NCBI GenBank assembly: GCA_002067405.1
Contig: MVRP01000223.1
Location: 1-6,359, forward strand
Origin: Syntrophorhabdaceae bacterium PtaU1.Bin034
GTDB taxonomy: Bacteria; Desulfobacterota_G; Syntrophorhabdia; Syntrophorhabdales; WCHB1-27
Direction: 5' to 3'
Length of the DNA stretch: 6,359 bases
This document shows positions 1-6,359 of the stretch, piece after piece (position 1 is the stretch's first letter; every line of letters starts with the position of its first letter). The notes beneath the pieces are model-generated. The model did not search any database and was not told where the DNA came from. It saw only the letters and a list, made by a program, of their open reading frames with translations. The position numbers and the translations under genes were made by a program.

Positions 1-354
1 GCCGGTGAGTACACACCCGCCGAATGCATGGGCAGAGACCAGTACATCATCGACGGTAAGGAATACGACGAGTGCGGGTTCTGCAGGGCTGCCTGCCCCT
101 CGAGGGACGCATTCAAGGAGCCCGATTCGGGCCTCCCCCTCAAATGCGACATGTGCGAAGACGATCCCCCGCGGGAGAAACCGATGTGCGTGGAGTGGTG
201 CCTCAATAATGTTCTCACGTACGAAGAGCGCGAAGAGGAAGTCGAAGAGAGTGTGGAGATGGAGAACGTCGAAGCCGGCCTCCAATCCATGATAGACAAA
301 TATGGCATGGAAACGGTAATGGGTACCGTTGCCCGGATGGCAGACAAGGGCTGA
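1..354 (+). CDS. HybA/BamC-like [4Fe-4S] electron-transfer protein, 3' end (5' end outside window)
   Basis: This is the C-terminal 117 residues of a ferredoxin-type protein, open from base 1 and ending at TGA 352-354. Cysteines are grouped as in the iron-sulfur subunits of molybdo/tungsto-oxidoreductases (HybA/HycB/DmsB type). Counting from the first codon of the window, these are C25, C28 and C32 followed by Pro, then C49, C52, C63 and C67, with the 'LPLKCDMCEDDPP' stretch typical of the family. A very acidic segment (EEREEEVEESVEMENVE) and a helical tail follow the clusters. An ATG at 28 could be taken as a start, but the frame is open upstream and the fold would lack its N-terminal part, so the gene is partial. 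It lies 31 nt before an HdrD-like gene, the same order as bamC-bamD. I infer that it passes electrons between the Hdr-like module and a tungsten or molybdenum catalytic subunit encoded upstream. Family assignment is firm; the BamC identity is tentative. Confidence 0.85.
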   Translation, partial: AGEYTPAECMGRDQYIIDGKEYDECGFCRAACPSRDAFKEPDSGLPLKCDMCEDDPPREKPMCVEWCLNNVLTYEEREEEVEESVEMENVEAGLQSMIDKYGMETVMGTVARMADKG

Positions 355-370
355 ACCATCAAGACTAACT

Positions 371-388
371 AAAAGGAACAATATCGTG
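371..388 (+). promoter_or_regulatory. Shine-Dalgarno and GTG start of the HdrD-like gene
   Basis: AAGGA at 373-377 lies 8 nt before GTG 386-388. This fixes the start at GTG. The in-frame ATG at 329 would overlap the end of the upstream gene, has no comparable ribosome site, and would add 19 residues unlike the family N-terminus. Confidence 0.7.
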
Positions 389-1537
389 GAAACCCTAGCC
401 CCCTTCAAAGAGGTAATAGATGAGGTAAGAGACAAAGGCGGAGACGCCGTAAAATTCTGCTACCAGTGCGGCAAATGCGACACGGTCTGCCCCTGGAACA
501 GGGTGAGAAAGTTCAGCATGCGCAAGCTCATCAGGGAAGCCACCTTCGGCCTCTCGGAAATAGAAAAAGAAGAAATCTGGCGCTGCACCACCTGCGGCAA
601 GTGCCCCCAGCGCTGCCCCAGGGATGTCCGCCAGATAGACGACATGGTAGCCCTACGCAGGATGGCGACAGGCTACGGGGTCTTCCCCACCCATGTCAAA
701 CCCTACCGCGCCGTCGCCTCAGGCTTGAGCGCCCAGGGCAACCCCTTCAACGAAGACCGGAAGACCAGGGCAGACTGGGCGGAAGGACTCAACGTCAAGC
801 CCTACGCCGAAGGCATGGACATCCTCTACTTCCCCTGCTGCTACTCAAGCTACGACCCCCGCCTCAAAAAAGTAGCCCAGGCAACCGCGAGGATCCTCAA
901 CAAAGCACACATAGACTACGGCATCCTCGGCGCCAAGGAGAACTGCTGCGGCGAGAGCATCCGCAAAACAGGCAACGAAGAGGTATTCCGTAAACTCGCC
1001 AAAGAGAACATCAAGACCTTTATCGACCACGGGGTGAAGAAGATACTCGTGACCTCCCCCCACTGCTACCACACCTTCAAGAACGAATATCCCCAATTCA
1101 AGGTAAACTTCGAGGTCATCCACATCACCCAGTACCTCTCCGAGCTCCTCTCTACCGGAAAGCTCACCCTCACCAAAGGATACGACAAGAAGGTCATCTA
1201 TCACGACCCCTGCTACATGGGTCGTCACAACAACATCTACGACGAACCCCGGGAGGTCCTCTCCAGGATACCCGGTCTCGAGCTCCACGAGTTCTCCGAA
1301 TCCCGTGAAGACGCCCTCTGCTGCGGCATGGGCGGAGGCCGGATCTGGGCGGAGACGCTCAAGGACGAACGCTTCGTGAACCTGAGAACCGAAGAGGCCG
1401 TTGCACTAGGTGCCCAGGAGGTAGTGACTGCCTGCCCCTATTGCGTGACCAACTTCGAGGATAGCAGGGCGGTCCTCAACTACAGTGAGACCATTGAGGT
1501 TAAGGATATCACGGAGATAATACAGGAAGTGATGTAG
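386..1537 (+). CDS. HdrD-like (fused HdrC-HdrB) iron-sulfur protein, BamD-like
   Basis: A 383-residue soluble protein with no membrane segment or signal peptide. The N-terminal HdrC-like ferredoxin domain carries two classical [4Fe-4S] motifs: C25/C28/C31/C35-P and C67/C70/C73/C77-P. The rest contains two CCG domains, which in HdrB bind non-cubane [4Fe-4S] clusters. CCG-1 has C151/C152, C187/C188 and C227, but Ser224 stands where the CxxC pair needs its first Cys ('TSPHC'). CCG-2 is complete: C276, C312/C313, C350xxC353. In HdrD-type proteins the CCG domains accept electrons from HdrA and reduce a disulfide or pass electrons onward. Here the partners are the HdrA and MvhD genes downstream. 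The HybA-like gene upstream and the gene order match bamD of class II benzoyl-CoA reductase. Other CCG proteins (GlpC, LldE, FadF-like) are less likely given these neighbours. Codons strongly favour C endings (Leu mostly CTC), as in the hdrA gene. Confidence 0.88.
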   Translation: METLAPFKEVIDEVRDKGGDAVKFCYQCGKCDTVCPWNRVRKFSMRKLIREATFGLSEIEKEEIWRCTTCGKCPQRCPRDVRQIDDMVALRRMATGYGVFPTHVKPYRAVASGLSAQGNPFNEDRKTRADWAEGLNVKPYAEGMDILYFPCCYSSYDPRLKKVAQATARILNKAHIDYGILGAKENCCGESIRKTGNEEVFRKLAKENIKTFIDHGVKKILVTSPHCYHTFKNEYPQFKVNFEVIHITQYLSELLSTGKLTLTKGYDKKVIYHDPCYMGRHNNIYDEPREVLSRIPGLELHEFSESREDALCCGMGGGRIWAETLKDERFVNLRTEEAVALGAQEVVTACPYCVTNFEDSRAVLNYSETIEVKDITEIIQEVM

Positions 1538-1553
1538 GGGAAGAGAAGCTCAG

Positions 1554-2345
1554 ATGCTGACAGCGGATCGTGTAGTGGAGATGAAAGATGTGGCCGTAGA
1601 GGTGGTCTGCAACCGCTTTTCAGGCGATGGGTGGTCTGCCGGGCCCATGAACGTCCCTCTCGAAAAAGAAATCACGGTCTATGTCAATCTGCGGGAGCTT
1701 GTCACTATCCTGTGCAGCCCGACCAAATTGAATTTTCTTGTCCTCGGATTCCTTCGTTCCGAGGGGATCATCAGGGACATGAACGATGTGTTGATGATGC
1801 GGGTGTGCGACGAGGAATCGGAAGTCGATGTAAGGCTGACGAACCCGGACTTCCAGCTGCCGGCGAAGCGCAGGCTTACCTCCGGCTGCGGCGGCGGCGC
1901 AACATTCACCATGCAGGCGCAGAAGGTTGAGTCGGACCTCGTCGTCACACCGGCTGAGATACTGGCACGGATGAAACAGCTTCAGGGGCACATTGAGCGG
2001 CTTAGCGGCGGAATGCACGCGTCCGCACTGGCAGATCCCAAAGAGCTGCTTTTGGTGACAGAGGATATTGGACGACATAACACGCTGGACAAGATCCAGG
2101 GCGGGTGTTTGCTGAAAGGACTATCGACCAGAGACCGAATGGTGCTGACCACCGGTCGCATTTCGTCGGAGATGCTGTTAAAGGCGGCGAGGATGCAAGT
2201 CCCTGTTCTCGCTTCGCGGCATTCGCCGACGGAGAGCGCGGTTGCGCTTGCTCGTGATCTGGGCATTGCCCTGGTTGGCCGGGCGACCGTAAGCCGCATG
2301 ACGGTGTACACGCACCCTGAGCGACTTGGCTGTCCGACAGAATGA
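1554..2345 (+). CDS. fdhD: FdhD, sulfurtransferase/chaperone for bis-pterin Mo/W cofactor sulfuration
   Basis: A 263-residue protein of normal FdhD length. Recognisable family blocks are 'CSPTKLNFLVLGFLRSEGI' (54-72), 'TSGCGGG' (109-115), 'GGMHASAL' (152-159), 'EDIGRHNTLDK' (170-180), 'TGRISSEMLLKA' (200-211) and a C-terminal 'VYTHPERL'. FdhD takes sulfur from a cysteine desulfurase (IscS in E. coli) and delivers it to the bis-MGD cofactor of formate dehydrogenase. The E. coli CxxC loop is reduced here to a single Cys112, with Gly115 at the second position. The gene starts 16 nt after the HdrD-like gene, behind a purine-rich GGGGAAGAGAAG. The ATG at 1581 is a less likely alternative start. 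Leu codons are a mix of CTG, CTT and TTG, unlike the CTC-dominated flanking genes, which suggests a separate origin. Its likely client is a formate dehydrogenase or AOR-type tungstoenzyme encoded nearby; that is inference. Confidence 0.93.
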   Translation: MLTADRVVEMKDVAVEVVCNRFSGDGWSAGPMNVPLEKEITVYVNLRELVTILCSPTKLNFLVLGFLRSEGIIRDMNDVLMMRVCDEESEVDVRLTNPDFQLPAKRRLTSGCGGGATFTMQAQKVESDLVVTPAEILARMKQLQGHIERLSGGMHASALADPKELLLVTEDIGRHNTLDKIQGGCLLKGLSTRDRMVLTTGRISSEMLLKAARMQVPVLASRHSPTESAVALARDLGIALVGRATVSRMTVYTHPERLGCPTE

Positions 2346-2368
2346 GTGTGTTAGCCCGGACACACGGG
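2346..2368 (+). other. Overlapping inverted repeats in the fdhD-hdrA spacer (two alternative RNA hairpins)
   Basis: GTGTGT (2346-2351) is a perfect complement of ACACAC (2360-2365) with an 8-nt loop. CCCG (2355-2358) can instead pair with CGGG (2365-2368) around a 6-nt loop. The two structures share bases and exclude each other. No T-run follows, so an intrinsic terminator is not supported. The hairpin could be an mRNA processing or stability site, or chance. Confidence 0.35.
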
Positions 2369-2385
2369 TACCAACAAAATCTTAC

Positions 2386-2401
2386 GAGGTGATCCAAAGT
2401 G
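2386..2401 (+). promoter_or_regulatory. Strong Shine-Dalgarno and GTG start of the HdrA gene
   Basis: GAGGTGAT (2386-2393) matches the 16S anti-Shine-Dalgarno over eight bases and lies 5 nt before GTG 2399-2401. An in-frame TGA at 2390-2392 closes the frame just upstream, so GTG is the first possible start. The next in-frame ATG (2480) would cut into the FAD-binding fold. This shows translation is meant to begin upstream of the internal UGA. Confidence 0.8.
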
Positions 2402-5400
2402 GAAAACGTCATATCACTAAAAGACAATATTCAGCAACTCCGCACGCGTCTCAGTGACCACCACAACTTCGGGGACGTCATGGTTGTTGGGGGAGGTATC
2501 AGCGGTATTCAGGCCTCTTTAGACCTCGCCACCGCAGGCTTCAAGGTCTACCTGGTCGAAAAATCCCCGAGCATCGGGGGCCACATGGCCCAGCTTGACA
2601 AAACGTTCCCCACGAACGACTGCTCGATGTGAATACTCGCACCCAAGCTGGTCGAGGTCGGCCGGCACCCCAACATCGAAGTCCTCACCTACACCGATGT
2701 CAAAGGTGTAGAAGGACAGGCAGGCAACTTTAATGTCTCGCTCATGAAAAGACCGAGGTATATCAAAGAAGACAAATGCACCGGCTGCAACACGTGCGTC
2801 GAATACTGCCCCGCAAAATACCCTGACCAATACAATCAGGACATATCATTGAACAAGGCGGTCCACATCTACTTCCCCCAAGCAATCCCCCTCGTCGCCT
2901 ACATCGACGAAAGCTGCCTCTACTTAAAAGAAGGCAAATGCCAGATCTGCGCCGCCGTGTGTAAAAACGACGCCATAGACCTAACGCAGGAACCCGAAAA
3001 GCTCGACATAAACGTCGGCGCCATCATTTTAGCCCCCGGCATCGAACCCTTCGACCCCAAAATCAGGGCAGAATACCACTACGGGGAGTTCCAGAACGTG
3101 GTCACCAGCATGGACTTCGAACGCCTCCTGGGCTCCACCGGTCCCTACGGCGGCGAGATACTCCGTGCCTCTGACAAAAAGCACCCCCACAAGGTAGCCT
3201 GGATCCAATGCGTCGGCTCCCGCCAGGTGCTCGAAGGAGGCAAAAGCTACTGCTCCGCCGTCTGCTGCACCTACTCCCAAAAACAGGCCATCCTCACCAA
3301 AGACCACGACGCGAACGCAGAATGCACCATATTCCACAACGACATCCGCTCCTACGGCAAGGACTTCGAACGCTACTACCAAAGAACTGCCGACCTCCCC
3401 GGTGTCCGGTTCATCAGAAGCTATGTCTCCATCACCAAAGAAGACCCCCTCACCAGGAACGTCACCATCCGTTACGCCACCGCCGACGACGGCGTCAAAG
3501 AAGAAGAATTCGACATGGTCGTCCTCTCTGTCGGCTTAATGCCTCCCCTCGGGGTTAAAGACCTCTCCGAAAAGTTCGGCATCGAGCTCAACCACCACGA
3601 CTTCTGCAAGCTCGACCCCACCAGCCCCTCAGAAACCAATAGGCCCGGCATCTTCGTCTCAGGAGGCCTCCAGGGCCCTATCGACATCCCCGAATCCGTC
3701 TTCGGCGCATCATCCGCCGGCTCCCGGGTCGGCGAGCTCTTAGACTACCGGAGGGGCAACCTCTCAACAGAAAGGGTCTACCCCCAAGAACGGGACGTCT
3801 CACAAGAAGAGCCCCGCATCGGCGTCTTTGTCTGCCACTGCGGCGCCAACATCAGCAGGATCGTCGATGTCCCCGCCACGGTCGAATACTGCAAGACCCT
3901 CCCCAATGTCGTCCACGCCCAACAGCAGATCTTCTCCTGCGCCACCAACTCCGCCCAGGAGATCACCGACGTCACCAAAGAAAAAGGCTTGAACCGCGTG
4001 GTCGTCGCCGCCTGCTCCCCGAGGACCTTAGAACCCCTCTTCCGCGACACGGTCCGTGAAGCGGGCATCAACCAGTACTACTACGAAATGGCCAACATCC
4101 GGGAGCACAACTCCTGGGTCCACCAGAAAGAAAAAGAAGAAGCCACCCAAAAAGCATGGGACATCATCCGCATGTCCGTCGCCCGGGCCCGCAACTTAGA
4201 ACCCCTCCAGGAGTTCGACCTCAACGTCAACAAAGCAGCCCTCATCATCGGCGGCGGCGTCGCAGGCATGAACTGCGCCCTCTCCATCGCCAACCAGGGC
4301 CACGTTGTCCACCTCATCGAAAAAGAAAAACAACTCGGCGGCATCACCCGCAAGATCCACACCACCCTAGAAGGCCTCGATGTCCAGGCCTATCTCGACG
4401 GGCTCATACAAAAGGTCTACCAGCACCCCCTCGTCCGGGTCTACCACAACGCCACCATCACCGAAGCAACAGGCTACATCGGCAACTTCATCACCACGGT
4501 CAAATCCGACAAGGGCACCACGGAGATAAAGCACGGCGCCGCCGTCCTCGCCATCGGCGCCGACGTCTACACCCCCGCCGAATACCTCTACGGCGAAGAC
4601 GACCGCGTCGTCACCCACCTCGAACTCGAAGAAAAGATCATCACCAACGACGAAACACTATCATCCGCCCAAAGCCTCGTCATGATCCAATGCGTCGGCT
4701 GCAGAAACGACGAACGGAACTACTGCAGCCGCCTCTGCTGCGCGGAATCCGTCAAGAACGCCCTCCTCCTCAAACAAAAGAACCCTGCCATGGACATCTA
4801 TGTCCTCTTCCGCGACATAAGGACCTACGGGTTCAAAGAAGACTACTACCGCGAAGCAGCAGGCAAGGGCGTGCGGTTCATCCGCTACGAACCGGAAGAC
4901 CCGCCTCAGGTGGAGCCCGGCGAAGCAGAAGACGGCAGAGCCGTCCTCAAGGTCACTGCCACGGACTACATCCTCGGCAAGAAGCTCGAACTCGACGCCG
5001 ACATCCTCTCCCTCGCCGCTGCGGTCCTTCCCTCCTCCGCAACCAAGGAAGTGGCCAACCTCTTCAAGGTCACCTTAAGTCCCGACGGCTTCTTCAAAGA
5101 AGCCCATGTAAAACTGAGGCCCGTCGAATTCGCCGCAGACGGCGTCTACCTCTGCGGCCTCGCCCACTATCCCAAGTTCATGCAGGAGACGATCAGCCAG
5201 GCCTACGGTGCCGCAGGACGTGTCTTAACATTACTCTCCCGGGACATCGTCGTCGCCTCCGGCTCCGTCTGCCAGGTGGAAGAGAAAAAATGCATGGGCT
5301 GCGGCGCCTGCGCCGAGGTCTGTACTTATGCAGCCCTCTCCCTCGTCGACAAAAAAGGAAGGAAGCTCGTCGAGGTCAACCCCGTCCTCTGCAAAGGATG

Positions 5401-5533
5401 CGGCCTCTGCAACTCGAAGTGCCCCACGGGTGCCATCTCCCTCAAGCACTTCACCGACGAAGAGATCATATCCGAAATAGATGCCATGGTCGAAGAGACC
5501 ATAGAACAAATCGATGCGGCAAAAGAAGCATAA
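2399..5533 (+). CDS. hdrA: Selenocysteine-containing double-module HdrA (heterodisulfide reductase subunit A), BamE-like
   Basis: One 1044-residue gene with an in-frame TGA at 2630-2632 read as Sec78. The frame is unbroken on both sides, and '[13 protein letters not shown]' replaces the Cys of the HdrA 'DCSxCILTPK' motif. Module 1: FAD-binding GGGISG (31-36), C75/U78, two [4Fe-4S] sites (C127/130/133/137 and C173/181/184/188), then C271/C285/C289/C290. Module 2 begins with the HdrA N-terminal domain (C479/C481, C514, C539), followed by a second GGGVAG (618-623) and a repeat of the Cys-rich block (C765/768/776/780/781). A C-terminal ferredoxin (C965/968/971/975 and C998/1001/1004/1008) ends it. 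HdrA flavins carry out electron bifurcation, shuttling electrons between MvhD and HdrB-type partners. The downstream mvhD and upstream HdrD-like genes fit a cytoplasmic complex, probably the BamE role. A reading that stops at UGA would give a 77-aa and a 929-aa fragment; the latter lacks the first FAD fold. Confidence 0.93.
2630..2632 (+). other. Selenocysteine UGA codon (Sec78 of HdrA)
   Basis: The TGA lies in one continuous frame that is HdrA-like on both sides: 'TNDCSM' before, 'ILAPKLVEV' after. It falls exactly on the conserved Cys of HdrA proteins, a position known to be Sec in some methanogen and deltaproteobacterial homologues. A single substitution at a conserved Cys, with no indel, argues for Sec over a pseudogene. 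Confidence 0.9.
2647..2666 (+). promoter_or_regulatory. Candidate bacterial SECIS hairpin for HdrA Sec78
   Basis: GCTGGTC (2647-2653) pairs with GGCCGGC (2660-2666) in a 7-bp stem with two G-U pairs. The 6-nt apical loop is GAGGTC (2654-2659). The stem begins 14 nt after the UGA and the loop 21 nt after it. This lies within the spacing known for bacterial SECIS elements, with the expected G at the start of the loop. SelB binding is inferred. Confidence 0.72.
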
Positions 5534-5545
5534 GGAGGTCACATG
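5532..5545 (+). promoter_or_regulatory. Shine-Dalgarno and ATG start of the MvhD gene
   Basis: AAGGAGGT (5532-5539) overlaps the TAA stop of hdrA and lies 3 nt before ATG 5543-5545. It defines the start of a gene that would otherwise look like a 15-codon ORF ending at the UGA at 5588, so it is strong support for a real coding start here. The spacing suggests translational coupling with hdrA. Confidence 0.82.
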
Positions 5546-6359
5546 AGTAAATTCAAACCAAGAATACTCGGTTTCGCCTGCAACTGGTGAGCATACGGCG
5601 CTGCTGACCTGGCTGGAGTTTCCAGACTGCAATATACCACTGAAATGAGGCTTATCCGTGTCATGTGTTCCGGCAGGGTGGACATGAGCTTTATCCTCAG
5701 GGCCTTCTCGAACGGCATAGACGGTGTGTTCATAGGTGCCTGTCACCTGAACGAATGCAACTACATCGCCAACGGCAACTACCACGCCCTCAACATGGTC
5801 CTCCTTTTCAAACGGGTGATGGAGCATATAGGATTGAACCCCGAACGCCTCCGCATCCAGTTCATGTCCGGTGCCGAGGCAAACGTCTTTGTCGAATCCA
5901 CCAATGACTTCATCACGACAATAAAGGAACTCGGCCCCCTGGGCACGGAAACGGACAAAGACACCCTGAAGGCCAAACTAACCGAAGTAACCAAACTGGT
6001 CCCCTACATCAAGGTGGCCATGCGGGAAAAGCTCGCAACCCGCGTCGAGGGTCCCTATGACGGGGTCTTCACCAAGGAAGAGGTAGACAAGCTCTTTACC
6101 GAGGTCGTCTCCTACTGGATCGACCCTGAAAAGTGTCAGGCATGCACCACCTGCTTCCGCAGGTGCCCTGCCGATGCGATCATCAGTGCCAAGGGCCAGA
6201 TCCACATCGTCGATCAGGAGAAGTGCCTCAAGTGCGGCACCTGCTTTGAGGTCTGTCCCCCCCGCTTCGGTGCAGTGACGAAGATAGTAGGTGCCCCGGT
6301 ACCGCCCCCGCCCCCTCCTGACCAGCGGGCGGTGGTGAGGAAGGGGAAGGAGAGGGAGG
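5543..6359 (+). CDS. mvhD: Selenocysteine-containing MvhD-like subunit with C-terminal dicluster ferredoxin, BamF-like (3' end outside window)
   Basis: The frame is open from ATG 5543 to the window edge (272 complete codons) except for TGA 5588-5590, read as Sec16. The N-terminal MvhD/FrhD domain begins 'GFACNW-U-AYGAADLAG', where homologues have CNWC. Further candidate [2Fe-2S] ligands are C42, C67 and C72 ('GACHLNEC'). This domain spans roughly residues 1-140. After a helical linker comes a ferredoxin domain with C198/201/204/208 and C228/231/234/238, then a proline run ('PVPPPPPP') and a basic tail. MvhD relays electrons from a hydrogenase, formate dehydrogenase or NADH dehydrogenase partner to HdrA. 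Its position 9 nt after hdrA supports a shared complex. In class II benzoyl-CoA reductase clusters the equivalent is BamF, a known selenoprotein, followed by NADH-dehydrogenase-like bamGHI. Whether more domains follow the proline linker cannot be seen here. Confidence 0.92.
5588..5590 (+). other. Selenocysteine UGA codon (Sec16 of MvhD)
   Basis: The in-frame TGA replaces the second Cys of the 'CNWC' motif at the N-terminus of MvhD, the position that is Sec in VhuD of methanococci and in BamF. The frame then runs uninterrupted for more than 250 codons with full family similarity. Confidence 0.91.
5613..5625 (+). promoter_or_regulatory. Candidate bacterial SECIS hairpin for MvhD Sec16
   Basis: CTGG (5613-5616) pairs perfectly with CCAG (5622-5625) around the loop AGTTT, which has a G in its second position. 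One more A-U pair could shrink the loop to GTT. The stem starts 22 nt after the UGA and the loop 26 nt after it, within the usual range. A register-shifted pairing using CTGG 5609-5612 is also possible, so exact limits are uncertain. Confidence 0.62.

Noticed and set aside
329..385. ATG 329 as start of the HdrD-like gene
   Set aside because: It overlaps the upstream gene and adds a non-family N-terminus. GTG 386 has AAGGA at proper spacing.
2346..2368. Rho-independent terminator after fdhD
   Set aside because: The stems are short and there is no T-tract; the following bases are GGGTACCAAC, so termination is not supported.
2630..2632. HdrA as a pseudogene broken by a nonsense mutation
   Set aside because: The UGA sits exactly at the conserved Cys of the motif, has a well-placed hairpin after it, and the next gene shows the same pattern. 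A random nonsense mutation would not do this twice.
2744..5533. HdrA as a 929-residue protein starting at ATG 2744
   Set aside because: There is no good ribosome site before 2744, it would lack the first FAD fold, and HdrA-like coding continues upstream in the same frame through the UGA to a strong Shine-Dalgarno and GTG.
4156..5550. Long +1-shifted ORF (464 codons), Arg/Pro/His-rich
   Set aside because: It lies wholly inside the HdrA gene in another frame. Its Arg/Pro-rich composition is what C-ending codons give when read out of frame. It has no family features.
5231..5827. Minus-strand ORF of 198 codons spanning the hdrA-mvhD junction
   Set aside because: It is antisense to two well-supported genes, has no recognisable domain, and is explained by codon bias on the plus strand.
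1..6359. CRISPR array, insertion sequence, tRNA or rRNA genes
   Set aside because: No regularly spaced repeats, transposase, terminal repeats or RNA-gene signatures were seen. Coding sequence fills almost the whole window.

Overview
The window is a tightly packed, all-plus-strand operon fragment from an anaerobic bacterium. It encodes iron-sulfur and flavin electron-transfer proteins of the heterodisulfide reductase (Hdr) / MvhD type. Two genes contain an in-frame UGA that is best read as selenocysteine (Sec). A hairpin lies inside each ORF just downstream of the UGA, which is the bacterial SECIS arrangement; archaeal SECIS elements lie in untranslated regions. Good Shine-Dalgarno sequences also point to a bacterium. 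The gene set suggests Desulfobacterota or Syntrophia-like syntrophs or sulfate/metal reducers. That lineage guess is inference, and no taxonomic marker is present.

Layout: (1) 1-354, the 3' end of a HybA/BamC-like [4Fe-4S] protein. (2) 386-1537, an HdrD-like (fused HdrC+HdrB) protein with two [4Fe-4S] sites and two CCG domains. (3) 1554-2345, fdhD, the sulfurtransferase/chaperone for Mo/W-bis-pterin enzymes, with visibly different codon use. (4) 2346-2398, a short spacer with two competing small inverted repeats and a strong Shine-Dalgarno. (5) 2399-5533, a 1044-residue double-module HdrA with Sec78. This gene would be split into a 77-aa fragment and a 929-aa fragment if UGA were read as stop. 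(6) 5543 to beyond the window end, an MvhD-like protein with Sec16 and a C-terminal two-cluster ferredoxin domain. A stop-only reading would reduce it to 15 residues.

The order HybA-like / HdrD-like / HdrA(Sec) / MvhD(Sec) matches bamC-bamD-bamE-bamF of the class II (tungsten, ATP-independent) benzoyl-CoA reductase complex of obligate anaerobes. In that complex the Hdr/Mvh-like module is thought to bifurcate electrons and feed very low-potential electrons to the tungsten subunit BamB. The same modules also occur in other Hdr-linked complexes (formate dehydrogenase, hydrogenase, other AOR-family tungstoenzymes), and bamB and bamGHI are outside the window, so the pathway is a likely inference and not proven. 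The unexpected element is fdhD sitting between the HdrD-like and HdrA genes. It may mature a Mo/W enzyme encoded nearby, or it may be a later insertion.
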